The translations under genes were made by a program, and so were the position numbers. This document shows positions 1-7,615 of a stretch of 64,000 nucleotides of DNA, piece after piece. The notes beneath the pieces were generated by a model. The model searched no databases and had not been told where the DNA came from. It was given only the letters and a program-made list of their open reading frames with translations. The stretch lies in NCBI RefSeq assembly GCF_017355875.1, contig NZ_JAFEWC010000003.1:377001-441000 (forward strand), in the 5' to 3' direction. Source of the stretch: Aridibaculum aurantiacum (GTDB lineage Bacteria; Bacteroidota; Bacteroidia; Chitinophagales; Chitinophagaceae). Each line of letters opens with the position of its first letter. Position 1 is the first letter of the stretch.

Positions 1-168
1 TTGCAGGTTTCGAAAGAAGCTGTGCTTGTACCTGTTGATAGCGATGTTGATAATCTTATTAATGAAGCTACTGAGCTTGTAAAGATCTTCAACGCAACGG
101 ATTTGACTGCCAAAAAGAATAGGGTTGAAAAAGAGCCCAAAATCACTAAATCTCAAAATCAGAAATAA
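1..168 (+). CDS. C-terminal end of an unidentified protein (partial)
   Basis: An open frame runs from the window edge to TAA at 166-168 and encodes about 55 residues, with a soluble-looking helical segment followed by a Lys-rich tail. I do not recognise the family. It ends 4 bp before the hemB start, so it may be the upstream gene of the same transcript. Its last codons contain the word AAATCTCAAAATC, which also occurs in a non-coding low-complexity stretch near 6.53 kb, so the tail may have been extended by a repeat. Confidence 0.45.
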   Translation: MQVSKEAVLVPVDSDVDNLINEATELVKIFNATDLTAKKNRVEKEPKITKSQNQK

Positions 169-172
169 CGAG

Positions 173-1144
173 ATGTATTTACAAAGACGAAACCGTATAC
201 TGCGTGCAACACCTGCCATTCGTGCAATGGTTGCTGAAACTATAGTTACACCCAATGATTTTATTGCTCCGCTGTTCATTGATGAAGGAGAGAATGTAAA
301 GACGGAGATCGCTTCAATGCCGAGCTACTATCGCAATAGCATTGATAACACTGTAAAAGAGGTGAAGGAATTGTGGAGTATTGGTATTAAATGCGTGCTG
401 TTGTTCATTAAGTGTAGGGATGAACTGAAGGACAATACGGGTAAAGAAGCGTGGAACCCTGATGGATTAATGCAACGCAGCATCAAAGCCATCAAAGATG
501 CAGTGCCGGAGATGTACGTGATGACGGATGTTGCGCTTGATCCTTATTCTTCTTATGGTCATGATGGGATAGTGGAAAATGGTGAGATAGTAAATGATCC
601 TACGGTAAAGGCATTGGTAAAGATGAGTATCAGTCATGCGCAGGCGGGTGCTGATATGGTAGCACCCAGCGATATGATGGATGGCCGCATTGGCGCCATA
701 CGTGAGGGGTTTGAAAAAGCTGGTTTCACTAAAACAGGTATCATGGCATACAGTGCTAAATATGCTTCTTGTTTTTATGGTCCTTTCAGAGATGCTCTCG
801 ATAGTGCGCCCGGCTTTGGTGATAAGAAGACATACCAGATGGATCCTGCAAACAGAACAGAGGCAATCAAAGAAGCATTGATGGACGTAGAAGAAGGTGC
901 AGACATAGTGATGGTTAAGCCGGGTCTTCCTTACCTGGACATATTGCGTGAAGTAAAGAATGCAGTAGATGTACCTGTAAGCGTTTACAATATCAGCGGA
1001 GAATATGCGATGATAAAAGCAGCAGCCAAGATGGGTTGGATCAATGAAGAAAGAGCCATCTTAGAAACGCTTACCTCTTTTAAAAGAGCAGGTGCTGATT
1101 TGATAGCGACCTATTTTGCTAAGGACGCGGCGAAGCTTTTTTAG
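173..1144 (+). CDS. hemB: Porphobilinogen synthase (delta-aminolevulinic acid dehydratase)
   Basis: HemB condenses two 5-aminolevulinate molecules to porphobilinogen in cytosolic heme and siroheme synthesis. The protein has 323 residues, the usual length. Schiff-base lysines are visible at about K196 (MAYSAKYASCFYGPF) and K249 (MVKPGLPYLD), and the metal/active-site stretches MTDVALDPYSSYGHDG and APSDMMDGRIGAIREG are intact. The ATG at 173 gives the canonical N-terminus YLQRRNRILRATPAIR; an in-frame TTG at 125 would add 16 residues unlike the family and overlap the upstream gene. hemL, the preceding step of the pathway, lies downstream, separated only by the four-helix-bundle unit. Confidence 0.97.
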   Translation: MYLQRRNRILRATPAIRAMVAETIVTPNDFIAPLFIDEGENVKTEIASMPSYYRNSIDNTVKEVKELWSIGIKCVLLFIKCRDELKDNTGKEAWNPDGLMQRSIKAIKDAVPEMYVMTDVALDPYSSYGHDGIVENGEIVNDPTVKALVKMSISHAQAGADMVAPSDMMDGRIGAIREGFEKAGFTKTGIMAYSAKYASCFYGPFRDALDSAPGFGDKKTYQMDPANRTEAIKEALMDVEEGADIVMVKPGLPYLDILREVKNAVDVPVSVYNISGEYAMIKAAAKMGWINEERAILETLTSFKRAGADLIATYFAKDAAKLF

Positions 1145-1170
1145 TGAATGGTGAATAGTCAATGGTGACT
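1144..1170. repeat. Left low-complexity inverted repeat flanking four-helix-bundle gene 1
   Basis: The stretch GTGAATGGTGAATAGTCAAT and the next few bases begin at the last base of the hemB stop codon. Its reverse complement matches 1634-1660 at about 23 of 28 positions by eye. The two copies point toward each other and bracket the four-helix-bundle reading frame. Confidence 0.6.
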
Positions 1171-1386
1171 GTGACATTTATAAATGGTGGCTAAGGTTGC
1201 CATGTGAAACGTTGTTAGCTGTTGCAGGTTAGAGTCAGGTAGGTTATCTTGAAGGTATAGCTAATAACGAACAATCTGTTTCTTCAACTAAATCACCAGA
1301 AACTTCATCTTTACGAGTTCTCGAAACATCTAGTTATTCTGGTTTACCAGGTCACTAAACAACTTCCGCCTGATGAGCGATTCGGT

Positions 1387-1668
1387 ATGATCAGTCAAAT
1401 GCGAAGGGCTGCACTGTCGGTTCATTTGAACATTGCCGAAGGTGCTTCTAGAAGAACGGTGGCTGAAAGGAAAAGATTTTACGAGATTGCGAGAGGATCT
1501 CTTATAGAAATAGATGCAGCATTAGACGCTGCTAAAGCATTAGGATATTTAGAAAAAATATACACGACGTCAATCGGTGATGCTATGATCAAAACTTTTA
1601 AGACCTTAACCGGCTTAATAAAAAGTTGTACTAATTCACCATTGACAATTGACAATTCACAACAATGA
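1387..1668 (+). CDS. Four-helix-bundle protein (23S rRNA IVS / TIGR02436-like), start probably lost
   Basis: The family is small helical proteins first seen in 23S rRNA intervening sequences; their function is unknown. The core is clear ([15 protein letters not shown], then an [14 protein letters not shown] helix). The ATG at 1387 would remove the first helix. In the same frame homology continues upstream to about 1288 (NHQKLHLYEFSKHLVILVYQ), but between the stop at 1258-1260 and 1387 there is no ATG, GTG or TTG; the position aligned with the start Met of the second copy (17877-18251) is CTA at 1288, and a CTG occurs at 1276. The gene is either start-mutated or uses a rare start. Its last 11 codons are made of the flanking repeat and it overlaps hemL by 4 bp. 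Confidence 0.6.
   Translation: MISQMRRAALSVHLNIAEGASRRTVAERKRFYEIARGSLIEIDAALDAAKALGYLEKIYTTSIGDAMIKTFKTLTGLIKSCTNSPLTIDNSQQ
1634..1660. repeat. Right low-complexity inverted repeat flanking four-helix-bundle gene 1
   Basis: ATTCACCATTGACAATTGAC followed by AATTCAC is the inverted partner of 1144-1170. It ends 4 bp before the hemL ATG, so the unit bounded by the two repeats fills the whole hemB-hemL gap. Confidence 0.6.
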
Positions 1669-2951
1669 TTAACAACAGCATCCAACTATTCGAACGAGCT
1701 CAGCGCTCTATACCCGGCGGTGTTAATTCACCTGTACGTGCATTTAAGAGCGTAGGTGGTACACCATTATTTATCAAAAAAGCCCAAGGCGCTTACCTGT
1801 ATGATGCAGATGATAACAGGTACATCGACTACATCGCGTCATGGGGTCCAATGATACTCGGTCATGCTTATGAGCCGGTGGTGAAGGCGATACAAGAATA
1901 TGCTGAATATTCTACTTCGTACGGCGCGCCTACTGAACTGGAGATAGAGATGGCCGAGCTGATACTAAGCATGGTGCCTAACGTGGATATGATACGCATG
2001 GTGAGCAGCGGTACAGAAGCCTGCATGAGTGCGCTTCGTCTTGCACGTGGATATACCGGTAGAAATAAGGTGATCAAGTTTGAAGGTCACTACCATGGCC
2101 ATGCTGATAGCTTCCTCGTGAAAGCTGGAAGTGGTGTGGCTACTTTCAATATTCAAACTGTACCCGGTATAACAGCCGGTGTTTCTGCTGATACTTTGGT
2201 TGCTGCATATAATAATCTTGAGCAGGTACAGCAACTTGTTGCGGAAAACAAAGGAGAAGTAGCTGCCATCATCATGGAGCCTGTTGCAGGGAACATGGGC
2301 TGTATACTTCCTGAGGCTGGTTTCTTAGAAGGTGTACGTGCACTGTGCGATGCAGAAGGCATCGTCTTCATCATGGATGAAGTGATGACAGGCTTTCGTC
2401 TTGCTCCCGGCGGTGCACAAGAGAAGTTGGGAATAAAAGCAGATCTTGTTACCTATGGTAAAGTGATAGGAGGCGGTATGCCAGTGGGCGCATTTGGTGG
2501 AAGAAGAGACATCATGGAGAAGATCGCGCCGCTGGGTAGTGTGTACCAGGCAGGAACGCTAAGTGGTAATCCGATTGCAATGATTGCCGGATATACAACA
2601 CTAAAGACTTTGAAGGATAATCCTTCTATTTACGCAGAATTGGATGAGAAGTGCAACTACTTAAAGATTGGCTTGAACGAAGTGCTGCAAGCATGGGGAC
2701 AGCCTTATATTATCAACCAACTAGGCTCGATGATCAGTGTGCATTTTAGCGACCATGCTGTTACTGATTTTGCTACTGCTTCATCAGCCAACAATGCACG
2801 CTTCAACCAGTTCTTCCATGCTATGCTGAAGCGCGGCATCTACTTGCCACCATCAGCTTTTGAAGCATGGTTCCTGAATAACGCGCTTACACAACAGGAC
2901 CTGGATGAAACAATTAGAGCTGCTAAGGAAAGCCTGCAGGAGATAGATTAA
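1665..2951 (+). CDS. hemL: Glutamate-1-semialdehyde 2,1-aminomutase
   Basis: HemL is a PLP enzyme that converts glutamate-1-semialdehyde to 5-aminolevulinate in the C5 heme pathway; HemB uses its product. The 428 residues match the family length. The N-terminal [28 protein letters not shown], the [11 protein letters not shown] aspartate region and the PLP-lysine motif [18 protein letters not shown] (K at about 266) are all present. The start overlaps the end of the four-helix-bundle frame (ATGA). A strong terminator follows. Confidence 0.97.
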   Translation: MINNSIQLFERAQRSIPGGVNSPVRAFKSVGGTPLFIKKAQGAYLYDADDNRYIDYIASWGPMILGHAYEPVVKAIQEYAEYSTSYGAPTELEIEMAELILSMVPNVDMIRMVSSGTEACMSALRLARGYTGRNKVIKFEGHYHGHADSFLVKAGSGVATFNIQTVPGITAGVSADTLVAAYNNLEQVQQLVAENKGEVAAIIMEPVAGNMGCILPEAGFLEGVRALCDAEGIVFIMDEVMTGFRLAPGGAQEKLGIKADLVTYGKVIGGGMPVGAFGGRRDIMEKIAPLGSVYQAGTLSGNPIAMIAGYTTLKTLKDNPSIYAELDEKCNYLKIGLNEVLQAWGQPYIINQLGSMISVHFSDHAVTDFATASSANNARFNQFFHAMLKRGIYLPPSAFEAWFLNNALTQQDLDETIRAAKESLQEID

Positions 2952-2958
2952 AATGTCT

Positions 2959-2997
2959 AAACAACGGTAGTCTCTAAGACTATCGTTGTTTCTTTTT
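2959..2997 (+). terminator. Rho-independent terminator of hemL
   Basis: AAACAACGGTAGTC at 2959-2972 pairs with GACTATCGTTGTTT at 2978-2991 (14 bp with one G-T pair, 5-nt loop), followed by CTTTTT. Confidence 0.85.
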
Positions 2998-3031
2998 ATA
3001 CTACTGTAGTCTTAGAGACTACAGTAGTATA
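2997..3031. repeat. Perfect 15-bp inverted repeat between convergent hemL and dprA
   Basis: TATACTACTGTAGTC, loop TTAGA, GACTACAGTAGTATA. The core TAGTCTTAGAGACTA (3007-3021) is the exact reverse complement of the core of the preceding hairpin (2968-2982). It lacks a U-tract in the minus direction, so it may be a partner or cruciform element rather than a standard dprA terminator. Confidence 0.7.
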
Positions 3032-3042
3032 AAGCTTATTCT

Positions 3043-4140
3043 TTACGCCAACCTATACATCTTCCCTGGCAGCGAGATCACCATGTTCTGAAATTCGAGG
3101 TTAAGCATAGCGGCGGCCACACTGCTACTGTTTAGTCCGCTGGCGATGTACACTTCATCAATATGCATCTGCTCTTTGTGCTGGAGAATATCCAGAAGTT
3201 TTTGTTCGTCCTCGCTTAGATCTACAAATAGTTGCGCTTGTCTCCGTGGCTTCACTTTCTTCTCTTTCCATCCCAGAAGTTCTATCATTTCATCCGCATC
3301 GTTTAGCAGTATCGCCTTGTTCTGGCGGATCAGCTCGTTGCATCCTGCACTCTTACTGTCTGTAGTTCTGCCAGGAAAAGCAAATACGTCTTTGTTGTAG
3401 CCGTTGGCGAGCTCTGCAGTGATCATGCTGCCACCGCGACTAGCAGTTTCCACTACTACCACAGCATCTGCCATTCCGGCTACTATACGGTTTCTTCTGG
3501 GAAAGTTGTGCTTATCAGGTAAGGTGTCTTTTCGAAATTCGGTAAGTAATCCTCCATTCAGCAGCATTTGTTTTGCCAGTGGTTTATGCTGCGGAGGGTA
3601 TATCTTATCAAGACCATGAGCAAGCACCCCGACTGTTGGCAGGTTGCAAGCTACTGCTGCTTTATGCGATAAAGCATCAATGCCATAGGCAAGTCCGCTT
3701 ACCACCAGTACATTGTATGGCTGCAGTTTTTCTACCAGTTGCTCAGTAAGCTGCTTTCCATATTCAGTATTGTTTCGTGTACCAATGATGCTTACCACAC
3801 GTGATGTATTAAGATCAGCATTGCCGCGGTAATATAACAGCGTTGGTGAGTCGTAGCAGTTGAGCAGGCGCTTTGGATAATCTACATCCTGCAGGAAAAG
3901 TGGTTGTATATGATGCTTGTGGAGGAATTCTATCTCATGTTCAGCAGCGGTAAAATCATCAAACGATTTGATGGAAGTAGCCCGTACTTCACCAATTCCT
4001 TCAATAGTTTCAAGGTGTTTCTGCTTTGCTTTAAAGATGCTATTTGCATCGCCAAATTCTTCCACCAGGATCTTAGCCTGCACAGCACCCACATTTGGCA
4101 CCATGGTAAGAGCAATCTGGTAAAGCAGGTCGTTGTGCAT
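3043..4140 (-). CDS. dprA: DNA-processing protein DprA
   Basis: DprA protects incoming single-stranded DNA and loads RecA during natural transformation. The 365-residue protein has an N-terminal helix-hairpin-helix/SAM-like part, the Rossmann-like core (SIIGTRNNTEYGKQL, VVSGLAYGIDALSHKAA, FPRRNRIVAGMADAVVVVE) and a C-terminal winged-helix domain from about residue 300. The start is taken as the ATG at 4140 (MHNDLLYQIALTMVP). An in-frame ATG at 4155 would add MLPFF, but it lies inside a terminator hairpin. The start codon sits directly after that terminator's T-run, which is unusual. Confidence 0.95.
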   Translation of the reverse strand: MHNDLLYQIALTMVPNVGAVQAKILVEEFGDANSIFKAKQKHLETIEGIGEVRATSIKSFDDFTAAEHEIEFLHKHHIQPLFLQDVDYPKRLLNCYDSPTLLYYRGNADLNTSRVVSIIGTRNNTEYGKQLTEQLVEKLQPYNVLVVSGLAYGIDALSHKAAVACNLPTVGVLAHGLDKIYPPQHKPLAKQMLLNGGLLTEFRKDTLPDKHNFPRRNRIVAGMADAVVVVETASRGGSMITAELANGYNKDVFAFPGRTTDSKSAGCNELIRQNKAILLNDADEMIELLGWKEKKVKPRRQAQLFVDLSEDEQKLLDILQHKEQMHIDEVYIASGLNSSSVAAAMLNLEFQNMVISLPGKMYRLA

Positions 4141-4165
4141 AAAAAAAGGCAGCATCAGCTGCCTT
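4141..4165 (-). terminator. Rho-independent terminator immediately upstream of the dprA start
   Basis: On the minus strand AAAGGCAGC, loop TGAT, GCTGCCTTT, then TTT directly followed by the dprA ATG. It probably ends the transcript of the PorE-like gene or of a small RNA in 4166-4365, but its position also fits a regulator of dprA. Confidence 0.75.
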
Positions 4166-4365
4166 TAAAATACTGAAAGTCTTTGATTTTAAAATTTGAA
4201 TGCACTACTAATCTTGCTACTGAAGGTGAAGTGCTCAATAACCTGGTGCGGTACAAGTGTGCGACGCAACCACAGTTGAAGAAGGTTCAACTGCTGGTTA
4301 CATCATCTTTTTTATGCAATGCATCAAGTGTATCTGCTGGAGTACTGTAAACTCTTCTAAAGCAT
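4166..4365 (-). other. Non-coding 200-bp stretch with a hairpin, ended by a terminator
   Basis: No credible reading frame is visible. It contains an 8-bp perfect stem (CAGTTGAA at 4273-4280, TTCAACTG at 4286-4293, 5-nt loop) and near it GGTGCG...CGCAACC, which can pair with one bulge. Together with the terminator at 4141-4165 this could be a structured 3' UTR of the PorE-like mRNA or a small RNA. Confidence 0.3.
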
Positions 4366-6279
4366 TTACTGCCCAATGATCACGAACTCAGTGCGCCTGT
4401 TCCTGGCTCGTCCTGCTTCAGTTGTATTATCGGCAACTGGCTTGGTCTCGCCAAAACCTTTGTACGAAAGACGCTTGGCATCTATGCCTTTACTAACAAG
4501 GTAATCTACCACAGACTTAGCACGCGCTTCAGAAAGCTTCAAGTTATCAGCAGGCTTACCTACGTTGTCGGTGTAACCATTGATCTGCACCTTCAGCGTT
4601 GGGTTCTCGTTCATCAGCTGCAACAGCTTGTTGATTTCGATCATGCTGATCGGTTCGAGCTTAGCAGAATTCGTCTCAAAAAGAATATTCTTTAGTACGA
4701 CCGATGCATTCAGTTCCACCGGCTGTAACGGAATGTCTTTGCGGTAAGTGCTGTCAGGAGGATTGCCTGAAAGCGGGTACAGCTCGCTGAAGAATAAGTA
4801 GCCTTTGCGATTCACGGTGAAAGTATAATCCTTGCCTACAGGCAATGTGATGAAGTAGTGGCCGGTCTCATCTGTCTGGATTGTGCTCACGGTTTGTTGT
4901 GTGCTGTTGTCCACCAGTTCAATACCACTTGGCAAGCCTTTACCAGTTTTAATATCGTACACCTTGCCTTGCACATATAGCGTTTTGGCTGGACGAACAT
5001 TAGGACGCAGTTCGAAAGAATATAGATCTAATGCGCCACGGGTATCGCTGCGGTCGCTGGAGTAGATAGCAGTTTTTCCATCGGCAGAAACAAACAGGCT
5101 GCCTTCATTCTCGATCGTGTTGATCGGGTAGCCCAGGTTTTCAGGAATGCTCCACTCATTGTTAGGGCCTTTGCGCGTTAAGAACAAATCGTTTTCACCA
5201 TAGCCGGGAAGACCATTGCTGGTGAAGTATAAAGTAGCATTATCAGCATGAATGAAAGGTGCCTGTTCTTTACCTTTTGTATTGATGTTTGGTCCCATAT
5301 TCTGTGCTGGTCCCCAGCGGCCATTTGGCTGGCGGTAACTAACATAAAGATCGGCATCACCATATCCGCCGGGGCGGGTACTGCTGAAATACAAAGCTTT
5401 TTTATCAGGACTTAAACTAGGAGCGCTTTCCCAGAATTCGCTGTTCACATTTCTGCCAAGGTTCTCAGGCAGGCTCCATCCTTCGGGCGTATAGTAGGAA
5501 ATGTAGAGGTCAAAATCGCCATAGCCGCCCGGGAAGTTGTACCCGGCAAATAGCAGCCATTCGCCATCTTGCGAAATGTTGATAGCGCCTTTAGATGGCT
5601 GCTCGTTGATGACTCCTCCAATAGGTTTTGCCCTGTCGTAAGTGCGATCAGGAAGTATGGTGGATTGGAAAAAGTCTTCCCTGAAGCCTTGGCCACGGCG
5701 CGTAAACACCAGCAGGCTATCGTTGATGGTGATAGACGGGTAATATTCTGCTGTTGGCGAGTTTACATTGTCTCCAAGATTTTTAGGAGCAAAAACATAA
5801 GTGCCTGCAGGATGTTTCTGCGCGTACTGCACTGCAAATTCGTAGGTGCGTTTGCGATGCTCGCCACTAAGACGGCTGCGATCACTCAACTTTGGAATGG
5901 ATAAAAAAGAATTGATGGCATCCAATGCTTCCTGGAAGCGACCGAGGCCTGCAAGGTTGATGGAGTACGAAAGATTGTAAAACTGGAAATAGATAGGGTC
6001 TACCTGGCGTGCTTTGTCGTAGTATTCAATAGACATTGCATAATCCTTCAGTTCGGCGTATACACCAGCCAGCGAAAGATAGGCGTCAGCATAATTTTTA
6101 TCAAGATCAATAGCACGTTTAAAAAGTGGGATCGCCTGCGTTAGTTCACCATCACGAATTCGGAGCATGGCTCTTTCGTAGGCGTCAATGGCTCGTTTAT
6201 TTACTTTGTCGCTGTCATAGGCTTGTGCAAAAGCTCCTAAAGAAAAAGAAGCTAATAGTAGTACCAACAAATATTTCAT
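4366..6279 (-). CDS. PorE-like envelope protein: TPR, PD40 propeller, carboxypeptidase-regulatory-like and OmpA domains
   Basis: This is a periplasmic, peptidoglycan-binding envelope protein. The 637 residues begin with a signal peptide (MKYLLVLLLASFSLGAFAQ), then TPRs at about 25-135, WD40-like PD40 beta-propeller repeats at about 165-420 (repeated SPDKKALYFSSTRPGGYG-like units), a carboxypeptidase-regulatory-like beta domain at about 430-520, and an OmpA-type domain at 525-637 (NGYTDNVGKPADN, LSEARAKSVVDYL, GRARNRRTEFVI). This domain order matches Porphyromonas PorE, a type IX secretion component, though many Bacteroidota carry paralogs, so the T9SS role is an inference. A T9SS cargo gene is at 43.0-44.2 kb. 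Confidence 0.85.
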   Translation of the reverse strand: MKYLLVLLLASFSLGAFAQAYDSDKVNKRAIDAYERAMLRIRDGELTQAIPLFKRAIDLDKNYADAYLSLAGVYAELKDYAMSIEYYDKARQVDPIYFQFYNLSYSINLAGLGRFQEALDAINSFLSIPKLSDRSRLSGEHRKRTYEFAVQYAQKHPAGTYVFAPKNLGDNVNSPTAEYYPSITINDSLLVFTRRGQGFREDFFQSTILPDRTYDRAKPIGGVINEQPSKGAINISQDGEWLLFAGYNFPGGYGDFDLYISYYTPEGWSLPENLGRNVNSEFWESAPSLSPDKKALYFSSTRPGGYGDADLYVSYRQPNGRWGPAQNMGPNINTKGKEQAPFIHADNATLYFTSNGLPGYGENDLFLTRKGPNNEWSIPENLGYPINTIENEGSLFVSADGKTAIYSSDRSDTRGALDLYSFELRPNVRPAKTLYVQGKVYDIKTGKGLPSGIELVDNSTQQTVSTIQTDETGHYFITLPVGKDYTFTVNRKGYLFFSELYPLSGNPPDSTYRKDIPLQPVELNASVVLKNILFETNSAKLEPISMIEINKLLQLMNENPTLKVQINGYTDNVGKPADNLKLSEARAKSVVDYLVSKGIDAKRLSYKGFGETKPVADNTTEAGRARNRRTEFVIIGQ

Positions 6280-6335
6280 AGAAAAAAAGAATAGGGCTCA
6301 AGGTCGTGAAATATCAGGAATAGGCTTGTTAAAAA

Positions 6336-6576
6336 CAGAAGCGTGGGGGAGGAGGTGTTAGACGTGAGGTGTTAGACTTTAGTCCTGAGGATTTAGGCCT
6401 TATCAGTGCTGATGCTTGATATATGATACTAGATCGATGGGAAGAACATTTAGGTAATGAGAATTAAAGTTATTTATGCAGGGGCCAAAGAACCAGAAAT
6501 CAGAAACAAGAAATCATAAACAAGAAACCAAATCTCAAAATCTCCAAATCTCAAAATCCCCATATCCCCAATCCCC
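6336..6576. repeat. Low-complexity intergenic text between PorE-like gene and queE
   Basis: This gap holds short imperfect repetitions and no gene: GAGGTGTTAGAC twice, ATGATACTAGATCGATGGG, then runs such as AAATCTCAAAATCTCC and AAATCTCAAAATCCCC. GATACTAGATCG also occurs in the repeat flanking the second four-helix-bundle gene, and AAATCTCAAAATC near 150. Confidence 0.55.
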
Positions 6577-7197
6577 TTACGGCACGTTAATATACTTATG
6601 CACCTGCAGGCTTAGTTCCCATTGTGGATGTTGTTTGATGTAGTCGACGATCTGCGGGGTCATGATCATGCTGCGGTCCCACTCAGGCTGCAGGTAAAGC
6701 TTACAACCAGGACTTACCATGGCTGCATGTGTTTCGGCCCAGGCAAAATCATTTTTGTTGTAGATGATCACCTTTAGCTCGTTAGCGTGTGCGAGCACCT
6801 CTGGCAGTGGAGCACGAAATTTTTTAGGGGAAACACAGATCCAGTTCCAGGAACCTGATAGCGGGTAAGAGCCAGAAGTTTCAATATTGGTTTCAAAACC
6901 TTCGGCATGTAGTTCATCAGTAAGTGCATCCAGGTTGTGCATCAGCGGTTCACCTCCTGTTATAACAGCCAAGCGACCCGGTTGTGCAGCGGCTTGTTGT
7001 ACAATATCATCAACTACCAGTTTGGGATGTTTGTCTGCATCCCAGCTTTCTTTTACATCGCACCAAAAGCAACCAACGTTGCAGCCACCGAGGCGAATGA
7101 AATACGCAGCGCGCCCCTGGTGAAAACCTTCACCTTGTATTGTATAAAATGCCTCCATCACAGGAAGCGTCACCATCTCTTTTACCTGCAAAGCCAT
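6577..7197 (-). CDS. queE: 7-carboxy-7-deazaguanine synthase (radical SAM)
   Basis: QueE converts 6-carboxytetrahydropterin to 7-carboxy-7-deazaguanine in queuosine synthesis, using S-adenosylmethionine and a 4Fe-4S cluster. At 206 residues it is typical. The cluster motif CX3CX2C is at C39, C43, C46 (GGCNVGCFWCD), followed by the SAM-binding AVITGGEPLMHN, and substrate-side EAFYTIQGEG near the N-terminus. It stands alone here without queC, queD or queF. A strong TTG-N19-TACCTTTG promoter ends 5 bp before the ATG, so the mRNA may be leaderless. Confidence 0.93.
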   Translation of the reverse strand: MALQVKEMVTLPVMEAFYTIQGEGFHQGRAAYFIRLGGCNVGCFWCDVKESWDADKHPKLVVDDIVQQAAAQPGRLAVITGGEPLMHNLDALTDELHAEGFETNIETSGSYPLSGSWNWICVSPKKFRAPLPEVLAHANELKVIIYNKNDFAWAETHAAMVSPGCKLYLQPEWDRSMIMTPQIVDYIKQHPQWELSLQVHKYINVP

Positions 7198-7202
7198 AGC
7201 GG

Positions 7203-7232
7203 CAAAGGTAGTGGAGGCAGGGGGAAAGCCAA
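7203..7232 (-). promoter_or_regulatory. Bacteroidota-type promoter of queE
   Basis: On the minus strand TTG (7230-7232), a 19-bp spacer and TACCTTTG (7203-7210) match the Bacteroidota -33/-7 consensus TTTG...TAnnTTTG. Only 5 bp separate the -7 box from the start codon, which places the transcription start at or next to the ATG. Confidence 0.65.
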
Positions 7233-7366
7233 TAGCATTAGCTTTTTTTAAGAATTCGGATATGGAGCATGATCTAGCAGGCTTGGTTTTAGAAATCTAA
7301 ACCTACCACCAAGGAAACTCAAACAGGAGGTAGAGCAGCTATAAGGAACTTTTACTTTTTGCTTTT

Positions 7367-7612
7367 TTACTTTTGACTTAAACCAGCTTCTATTTGTTTC
7401 ACCAAAACTTCATCACTCAGTTGTTCCCAATCATCCTCTAACTGAAGCCGTACCGACTGTGCACCGCCAGATGGAGTACATACGACGTCTACTTTTCCGG
7501 TGCCATTTCTTTCTTTAGCCTTTTCAGCAAGTTCTTCATTTCCACTTCCTGAGAAAGCTTGTACACATGTCCACTTGGTGTTGTCGGTGCCGGTAACTTC
7601 TCGTTGAGCCAT
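7367..7612 (-). CDS. Small uncharacterised protein downstream of folD
   Basis: This is an 81-residue soluble protein of unknown function, without signal peptide or membrane segment, with two cysteines (TWTCVQ-like and VVCTPSGG regions) and an acidic C-terminal helix. It begins 3 bp after the folD stop on the same strand, so it is almost certainly co-transcribed with folD. I recognise no domain. Confidence 0.65.
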   Translation of the reverse strand: MAQREVTGTDNTKWTCVQAFSGSGNEELAEKAKERNGTGKVDVVCTPSGGAQSVRLQLEDDWEQLSDEVLVKQIEAGLSQK

Positions 7613-7615
7613 AGT

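Noticed and set aside
125-172. TTG start extending hemB by 16 residues
   Set aside because: The added residues have no counterpart in HemB and overlap the end of the upstream gene; ATG 173 gives the canonical N-terminus.
4166-4365. tRNA gene
   Set aside because: GGTTCAACTGC resembles a T-arm, but no acceptor stem, anticodon arm or CCA end could be fitted.
5569-5904. 111-codon plus-strand frame inside the PorE-like gene
   Set aside because: It lies antisense to a well-supported coding region and has no recognisable domain.
7198-7366. PreQ1 riboswitch before queE
   Set aside because: No pseudoknot-like C/A-rich pattern is seen and the promoter lies only 5 bp before the ATG, leaving no room for a leader.
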